From contig NC_053127.1 in the NCBI RefSeq assembly GCF_010015445.1, forward strand, positions 22,980,745 through 23,044,744: DNA of 64,000 nt, written 5' to 3'. The translations under genes were made by a program, and so were the position numbers. Under the pieces are notes generated by a model. It saw only the letters and a program-made list of their open reading frames with translations. It searched no databases and was not told where the DNA came from. Positions 50,339 through 64,000 of this stretch are shown piece after piece. Every line of letters starts with the position of its first letter. Positions within the stretch are counted from its first letter, which is position 1. Source of the stretch: Perca fluviatilis. Lineage: Eukaryota; Chordata; Actinopteri; Perciformes; Percidae.

Positions 50339-52220
50339 CACCGAGCTCCTGCAAGTACCTTTTAAGAAGGTGTAACAGGGAAAATGTGGCGCTTTTTTGT
50401 GTCCTTAAGATTGTCCAGAATAGAATTTGTAGTTTTAGTTTTTTTTCATTGCGGGTGGGGCAAATGCATGCTTTGCTAATGTGAATTCTTTTTTACATTT
50501 TAAATCAACACTATCCAATGCTTCCATTGCTTTCGCACTCTAATCACTTGAGCCTGCACTGTGGCATTGCAATGCTTTAAATGACAATCATTTTTAATAG
50601 ATCTCACACTGCGTGGATCTACTAATTGAAATACGGTTATCTCTGAATAAGTAATGTTATTCATTATGCAGGTCTAATATTTTTAACAGCCTTACATTGG
50701 AATTGATGTCAGCAATAGAACTACATGTGGTTTTTCTATTTTAAAGTTTTATTTACAATTACTGTACCACCCTTTTTGATAGTTGAATCGTCAAATATGT
50801 TGTTGGTGTCAACGTGTGAAACTGCATAATTTCATTTTGAACACATCGTTCACACCAAATACTTTTCTAGAATTATTTCTCGCCTCCCTTGAACAGCAAA
50901 TGTTATTTCAATTGCTATGAATATTTTTAAATATTAGAATTGCGCTTGAAGATGTATTGACTTTTACAACTGCAGAAAGAACGGCTGATGTACAAAGAGC
51001 AAAAGACTTTTTGTCATCAACCTTAGCAAAAATGTCTCAAAACTGTAGTTTTGAGACATTTTATTCCAATTTTCAAAGCCTTTGATTGACTGAGGTTTAA
51101 TGCAGCCCAATATATATATATATAGTTAAAGGGATTTGGATGTTTTGAGTATGTAGTTTCTTTTTTTCCTTTTTCTTAATATCAAAAATATACATTTTCC
51201 CCTGCTTTGTTAGAAACATTATTTTGTCTACTGTATTTACAATTGCCCCCCCCCCATTTGCATTACTTTAATGTAACAAACCACCCATTGCTTCCAGAAT
51301 AACATCCAGATCATAGATTCTGTGACCAAAAGAGAACTAGTTTATCATTTATACTGTTTTGAAAGTGGAAACTGACATTTTGTTGTTTTTGTAACACTTT
51401 GTAAAATTTTCTTTTATTGCATATGGCAAATTATACAATCTATTTTGCATCTCAGGATATGCAATTTGTCCTCCTGTCCTTCAAATGCCAGTGGATGATT
51501 CATGGCAGGAGACTTCTGTTCATTTTACATGGTAAAGATTTCACTACTGAGGTTTTCCTGATGAAAAAAAAAATAAGGTTTTCCTTATGTACAAATATAG
51601 TGGAGTTTTAGCAGCCTCCTTTTGCATGTTTTTCCATGAACAAAGTAGAAAATGTAGGATTTCAGAAATAAGTCGGGGATTCTTCCTCTAAAGTGCTTGT
51701 TAAGGCAATAAGTTGTATAGGCCTCTGGCTGATCTGCACTAATTTGTAACAACTTTTGTATGTTCAGGGAGTGAAGTGTGTTAGCCTTTCCTTTGTAGAA
51801 AATTAACAGAAAAAATCTCATTAGGTTATTTGTTAAGGCTTTTGCAGTGGTCGCATTGGCTAAGAGGATACATTATTTTCCAATTTGATTTGCTGCTAAA
51901 CAAATAACCACTGTTATTGTTAAACATGCCCATACTGAGGATAGCTTTCTTTTCTATGCATATTAATTTTAAGACAATCTTGGATATTAACGCTGACTTA
52001 TAGACATTCATTTGCAATGTTTTATTCAGTTTTTGGTAAGAAATCCATGTCAGATCGTTTGACCTTCCTGCGGTGTACTATCAACTCCGATTGTTAAAAC
52101 CAAAAATATGTGACAGCACATTATACCGCTTTGTAATTTCATATTAATTTAATGCATATTTCCTTTGTGTGTCGTCAAGTTGTTTTTCTCTTTAAAAAAA
52201 TAAAGTGTGTCATCAACTCA
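50339..52220 (+). other. Probable 3' UTR of atf5
   Basis: About 1.87 kb of AT-rich sequence ending at AATAAA, 52199-52204. It contains several ATTTA-type words and a perfect 16-bp inverted repeat at 51029-51062. Open frames inside have no recognisable similarity. Confidence 0.65.
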
Positions 52221-53020
52221 GTCCGTTGTGGTTTTTTCAGGTTTCCTCTCCGAGTTGGGGAATTGACTGGAAATGAATTACCTGCACCGACTGTTTTAAT
52301 AATCAAACACGCCGCTGTCAAATCGATCTTGAAAACAAATCGCGCCTTTTTTAAATGAAATAAATCCTTGTTTTTAGGCAAAGCAAAGTTCAAACCTGCA
52401 GGGCCTGATGGACGCCGACAGCGCTCCTTTTTGATCAGAGCCCGCGGGCCACACAACTACTGAGAAGAATTATTATTAGCATTATTTAGCCGAGCGCTTC
52501 TTGTTTACGCTGCAAAATGAACAACTAAAAAATGGAATGAACAATTAACGTCCAACACACCGAAGAATGCCTGTTTACGGTTTGCAAAAAATACTGTTCG
52601 CAGTGGCCCGGCTGTTCAATAAATCAAGGCGATTTGATTTATATCAAAATGCATCAAAAAGCTTTAAAATCCGTACAACAGACGACACATTCTACCTTTA
52701 AACGATCAATTCGGGTAACAAAACACGATCTCTAAATATCTATAACGTGCGCTACACCTGAACACAACCAAACTGTCTAAAAACTACAACCTGCGCTGCT
52801 GCGCAGCAGAGAAACACTTCCAATGCAAAAGTTTATTACCCCACCTATTTGTTGCTCTTATAACATGTCGTGATTATTATTGGGGAGTACGAAATGTAAA
52901 AAATAATATTGCCGATATAACAATCTGCCGAAGTCTGGAATTTGGATGAAAATTACATTATTTTTTTCTCATGGAATTTGAACTGGGGTCATTAAATGAA
53001 ACGTAAAATAACAGTACCAA
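52221..53020. other. Short intergenic gap between convergent atf5 and stk36
   Basis: No gene or repeat recognised. AATAAA on the minus strand at 53029-53034 and 53100-53105 are the likely poly(A) signals of stk36. Confidence 0.55.
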
Positions 53021-53282
53021 CAAAGTGTTTTATTTCAACACACAGCCACAGTTTTAGTTGTTTTGTGCCAACAAAGATATCCATTAAGAAAAGTTACTTT
53101 TTATTTGCACTTTTAAATAAAAAAAAGACACTTTAGAAAAATAATAAATGGGGTATGATTTGATTTGTGTAGACCTCACACTACTTAAGACAGAAGGGAG
53201 ATGTATCGTAAAGTAAGAAATGAGAAGAATTATTTACAGGTGGCATTTAAATCTGCGATCATTCCTATTGAACTGGACTCAC

Positions 53283-59472
<6,190 letters not shown>

Positions 59473-59479
59473 GGCGACG

Positions 59480-60339
59480 GTGCGTTCTTTTTGTCCACCG
59501 AAGTCGAAGAGGCTAACGTAACGGACAGAACTGGTAAATAGTAGCTACGTTATCTACAAGCGTTTGTTTCATTCCTTACGTGCAAACACAGGATACGTGT
59601 ATACTTGTATTTCAAACTTTTAACTTTACAAGTCACAAGTTCTAGCTAGCAGCCTAGTGTAGATGCTAATATTAACTTAGAACGGCACAGTTTAGTTTTG
59701 TGTGCCACTACTTTTTGGATAGGGTGACAACAAAAATGATAAACGATAGAGAGGAAGTCAAACTGCCGTTTCACAAACGGATCAAAATACATTATGAAGT
59801 TAGACTTGCCGCACATATATACTCGGAATTCGTATGCGTGGCATTTTGTTAGCTTATCTTAACAACGAACAGTTATTTTAATCATTATTTTTAAATTGTA
59901 ATACAAAAGTCAAAACTGGCTCTTCTGTGGACAACACGCAAGCAGGGGTCCTTAGCCTAGCAACCACTGTTGCGTTCCTGACAACGGCCTGAGAAGGGAC
60001 AACAAACCATGAAACAAACATAGACAGTATATAAGAAGGAAACAAACAAACTGCTAGCTGGAGAGTGGCCTCATCTGAAGATATAGCTAGCTAGATATAA
60101 ACACGAGGGCGTCACACCCCGGATGATCCACAAATTTTAACACAAAATACACGTACTACTACATTTGATATGTCCCCAGTATTTCCTGTGCTCGTAGCCA
60201 ATAAAACGCTGGTTGAAACACCTTCTACATAACGTTACCTCCATGAACGTTACACAGATAGCCTAGCTAGCTAAACCGATTTCTCTGTCTGCCTCTCAAC
60301 CTCTCCCTTTCTTTCACCTGCCTGGGTCTCCCTTTGTCT
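59480..60339. other. stk36 5' flank
   Basis: Sequence upstream of the stk36 ATG, on the side facing adamts15. No TATA box or coding exon was recognised. A few AACGTTAC words occur near 60230-60255. Confidence 0.45.
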
Positions 60340-60716
60340 CTGTGGTGGAGAAAGTAGCCTCTTATTCAGATCCTTTACTTTTTAAGTAAAATTGACTTCA
60401 AAACATTCAAAATAAGTACAAGTAGGCTATACATGTAGTATTGGTAAACCGATTGTTAATGCTGCTTAACATGTAGGAATGTGGGCTAGCTATATTTTAC
60501 AGTTGGTCAGGGTAGTCTATAACAAATCCATATTTGAAAATGCTGATGTTCTGTAGGCCTAAATAAAGATTTATTTTGCAAAGTAATTAGTAACTGAGTA
60601 AAAGGTAGACTATAGGCTATATCCCACTGAAATGGAGTAGAAGCTGCCTAGGCTAAACTTGCATTAACAGTACTTTAAAATTGTACCAAAATACAATAGC
60701 CTACTTTCCACCACTG
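60340..60716. mobile_element. hAT-like MITE (ctgtggtggagaaagta termini)
   Basis: The left end ctgtggtggagaaagta is mirrored by the right end tactttccaccactg. The right half contains gtactttaaaattgtacc, also related to the fragment at 30885-31012. No clear target-site duplication was found, and the interior is non-coding. Confidence 0.65.
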
Positions 60717-61525
60717 CTCTGCACTACAGGATAAACCTGACCGTAATAACCAGACTTCACACAATCTTTAGATTGAAGGATCACAGTTCTGTTGTTGTCC
60801 ACCAGATGTCGTACGCGAGTTACTAAGAGAAACATCATGACATGACGAGAAGCTGATAAAGAATCACATCAGTCTCATTGCTCTGAGGGTCTTCACCTTA
60901 TTTTAACATATCTGGAATACTCAATTTAAGATGCAATGTTTGTAATTAAAGCCTCTAAGATATTAAAAGTAGAACATAGTAGGTCTGCTGATCTAGCCTG
61001 TTGCACTGTGTGACATGAAATAGTAGGCTACTTTTATTAAATTGCATCTCCGCAAAAAGCGTCAATTTAGTAACGCCTTGATGGACTTCTGCAGATATGG
61101 ACTCAGGCAGGGTCTGAGCGCACAAAGCCATGGAAGTGGGAGATCTGATCATTCATCCCAGTGTGTTGGGACATGATGATAGGCCTCCAATTTGCTGAGT
61201 TTCAAGTGGCCGCAGAAACAGTCTTCAGCTGAGACGCGCATCCAATGAGCGCCTCCAAAGACTGCCCCCCCCCAAAAAGAGATTGAGTTTCCATATTTTT
61301 TACACATGCCGAAAATGCATAAAGTCCACAGAAGGCAGCAGTCGACTCAGCACACACAGGTGGAGAATGGGAATGGGTCATGACCAGGAGGAGTTTGCAC
61401 TGAGTGGACTTGCACAACCTGCATTGTTTTAGAATCCTGCGCATTGGAATATACTCTTCATCCTGATCTGTGGCTCTCACCACTTCCATTGAGCTTGCAG
61501 ATTAAATATCGTTTTGTCTTCTCTG
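60717..61525. other. adamts15 5' flank / 5' UTR
   Basis: No gene recognised on either strand. A C-run lies at about 61265. The adamts15 transcription start is not identifiable; the leader probably begins within the last few hundred bases. Confidence 0.45.
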
Positions 61526-61562
61526 ATGGTCATTGCATTCTTTATTGAATGCAAACATCGTC

Positions 61563-62501
61563 ATGTTTATCAGAACAACTTTTCTCCTCTACTTTGTGGT
61601 CTCACTCTCAAAACTTGTCCGTTGCATGGAAAGTGAACTTTGCTTTCCTATTAGATTGGATAACCACAACCAAGACAGGAGGGATTTTGACAACGACGCG
61701 GATATCCTTATTAATGGAAAATGTGTCCTAAAAATACGAGCTTTCCAGCAGGAATTAGAGATCGATTTACACCAGGACTCGAACTTCATTGCCCCTTCCA
61801 TTTCTAACCGTGGCGCATTTTGGCTCTCCAACACCGATGTCACCACTGACCTGAGCCGGTGTTTTTACTCCGGATATGTGAATACTGACCCACTTTCGTA
61901 TGCTGCTTTGAGCCTCTGTAAGGGTTTACAAGGTGCATTTGGCTTCCAAGGCTGGGAATATTTTATCAGACCGGTGCAAAATGACACCACAAGCGCAGAA
62001 GGTGCGCACATCATCCGGCGCAGAATCAGCAACAACCTGAAGCTCAATTCAACCTCTAGGTGCGCAGTGAACAGCGACATAAGTCTACAGGTTACGCAAT
62101 CGTTGGAGAAATACAAGCGACTAATAGATTACAACAATGTGACCGAAACGATGCTGAAGAGGATGGGGAGAACCAAAAGGTTCGCTTCAATCCCCAGGTA
62201 CGTTGAGACGCTCGTGGTGGCAGACGAGTCCATGGCGCAGTTCCATGGAGATGACCTAAAACACTACCTCTTGACACTGATGTCAGTGGCAGCGAGGCTC
62301 TACAGACACCCCAGTATTCTTAACTCTATCAGCATCGTAGTGGTGAAGATCGTGATTATATCCGAAGAGGACAAAGGACCCAAGGTGTCCGGGAACGCAG
62401 CCATGACGCTGCGAAACTTTTGCACTTGGCAAAAAAAGATGAACAAAAACAACGACAAGCAGCCAGACTACTGGGACACAGCAATCCTTTTCACAAGACA
62501 G
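61563..62501 (+). CDS. adamts15: ADAMTS15, first coding exon (gene continues past the window)
   Basis: 313 residues in phase 0, ending LFTRQ before gtaaca at 62502. ADAMTS15 is a secreted zinc metalloprotease that cleaves proteoglycans such as versican and aggrecan. Signal peptide 1-20 (FIRTTFLLYFVVSLS), then a pro-domain with FYSGYV and an unpaired Cys167 (STSRCAV) that may act as cysteine switch. A furin site RTKR lies at 203-206, and the catalytic domain starts SIPRYVETLVVADESM. It matches ADAMTS15 better than ADAMTS8, 1, 4 or 5. The zinc-binding HExxH, disintegrin-like, thrombospondin and spacer parts lie in later exons outside the window. The ATG at 61563 was chosen because frame upstream of it lacks an ATG. 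Two other-frame ATGs (61526, 61549) start overlapping frames, and the ATG context is only moderate. Confidence 0.9.
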
Positions 62502-64000
62502 GTAACAATGCTTTTTCTTTTTAATTCAGGATCTGGGGTGGTAACACGGTAGAATGTGTTATTTTTACAAAATCACATTTCTCAGCAAATCATTTTTTTC
62601 ATCTCCATGTGTTCTAAAGTAATGAGGTTATAATAATGATAACATCATTCATGGTGTCTTTTGTATGTAAATTATGTTTATGTTTGATAAGAGATGAATT
62701 TGATTCACCAAATGCTGTAGACTTTAATTGACTTCTGTAATCCTAACCACTCCTGCTGTGTAAGGTAATTGGTTTGCTCTCAATACAGACTCTCCACCTC
62801 TGGTGAACTCAGGGAACAGGCACTCAGTGAATATCCAATCCATTAATTCCATCACAGCTTTGACACTGAGGCTGGGTCACTGAGGAAATCACTTGAGCTG
62901 AACAGAACACAGTCTTGATTGCTCTTCATGGATCCTTAGAGTGTAGTTTTATAGACTTGGCACACACCTCCGAGTTCTGTGTGCACTCGCAAATATTTGG
63001 CAGATGACACCGGGTCAGAGATGAAGTCATTGCTCGCTATCATTGGTCATTGTGTAACCCATTGATTTATGATGAACTGTCTGCCCCTGGAAATTTGGCC
63101 ACTTTGATTTACTTTCGACATTGAAGATTGGAATAATGTAGACAAATCAGCAGATACATATTTATATTTGGATATTGTTCAGTCTGCGGGTCAACTCCAG
63201 ATGCAATTACAGTCTCAAAGCTGCCACCACAAGAATTAAAGAGTCAAAGGTAACATAATAAGGTTTGATTGGCCTTCGGCCAATGTCACTAACATTCCAC
63301 GGCACATGACCTCAAACAAATGCTTTATTTAATTGTAACTTTGCCAAATTAAAGTGCCACCAGGGACACATTAGTCGGTGTCTCGTTTCTCTTAGCCGTT
63401 CCCATTCTTCCTCCAGCTGTGGGTTTTCCAGCCCTACCCAGCACCTTGCCTGATCCTCATTAAACAGGCCCCTGAAGGGAGAGATGGAGGGAGCGGGGGA
63501 GTGATGTAGGAGGGGGAAGGTTTCCTATGTGCATGTCAGAGATGTCACATCCCTCCATGTTTCCCCATGTGACCCCACCTGCTTTCCCCAAGTCTGACAC
63601 AAGCTGCAGTTAGCCTACAGTTGCTTCTTTACAACACATTCTTCACCCACTGTCACACACTTACTCTCTCATTCATTCTTTTTGCTGTAAGGATCCTATG
63701 TACATACAGTATGTTCTTCCCATTTAGCATTGACACCTCAAAGAGGGCCCTATTTTCCATACAGCAACAAAATCTAGGGTGTTACCAGGTTTTGGGGTCA
63801 TAAGCTCAACGTGCAGAGTTGGTGTTATAAACTCTGTAGCCAGTTTAGAAGTCCCCATTCAACTGCACTGGACCTGCCTACAAACAGTGAGTCATGTGGC
63901 AGTAATCTGCAATATAAAGTAGAAAGACAGGCGTCAAGGGATTCAGTCATTGTTTGAGTTAACATTATATTGGACTAAATGAATAACCTATGCTATAACA
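62502..64000 (+). other. adamts15 intron 1 (start)
   Basis: Intronic sequence after the splice donor at 62502. No second exon (expected to begin with DLCG-like residues) is visible before the window ends. No strong repeat recognised. Confidence 0.6.

Noticed and set aside
61533..61562. Longer N-terminus for adamts15 starting at TTG
   Set aside because: Not an ATG; the ATG at 61563 is followed at once by a signal peptide.

Overview
This window looks like nuclear DNA of a ray-finned (probably percomorph) fish. The genes are vertebrate, are split by GT-AG introns, and encode proteins close to mammalian orthologues. The gaps and introns are full of microsatellites, a tRNA-derived SINE and short terminal-inverted-repeat elements of the kinds common in teleosts. 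There is no prokaryotic, phage or CRISPR signal. All gene calls rest on reading frames, splice-site phase and remembered family sequences; no database search was run.

Layout: (1) 219-3404 (+) is the 3' end of c2cd2l (TMEM24-type ER-plasma membrane lipid transfer protein). (2) 5837-6265 (+) is an intronless H2AX histone with a CCAAT/TATA promoter, a histone stem-loop and also a poly(A) signal. (3) About 6.4-15.8 kb is gene-poor and holds a long-inverted-repeat element, SINEs and microsatellites. (4) 15873-38815 (+) is a full-length phldb1 (LL5-alpha) of 24 coding exons, with FHA domain, coiled coils and C-terminal PH domain, and many small transposons in its introns. (5) About 39.7-47.1 kb is intergenic and holds a cluster of MITEs. 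(6) About 47.2-52.2 kb (+) is atf5, including a 5' leader with a 3-codon uORF1 and an uORF2 that overlaps the start of the coding region. (7) 59472-53283 (-) is stk36 (Fused-type kinase, 20 coding exons), tail-to-tail with atf5. (8) 61563-62501 (+) is the first coding exon of adamts15; the rest of that gene lies beyond the window.

In human, c2cd2l, H2AX and phldb1 lie together in 11q23 and ADAMTS15 lies in 11q24, while ATF5 and STK36 sit on other chromosomes (all from memory). The fish segment therefore mixes a conserved block with neighbours that differ from human. The genes are not an operon and share no single pathway. The most informative regulatory structures are the atf5 uORF pair, the dual 3' end of h2ax, a pair of similar adjacent exons in phldb1, and a group of TTAA-bounded elements. 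I saw no clearly new multi-gene system.
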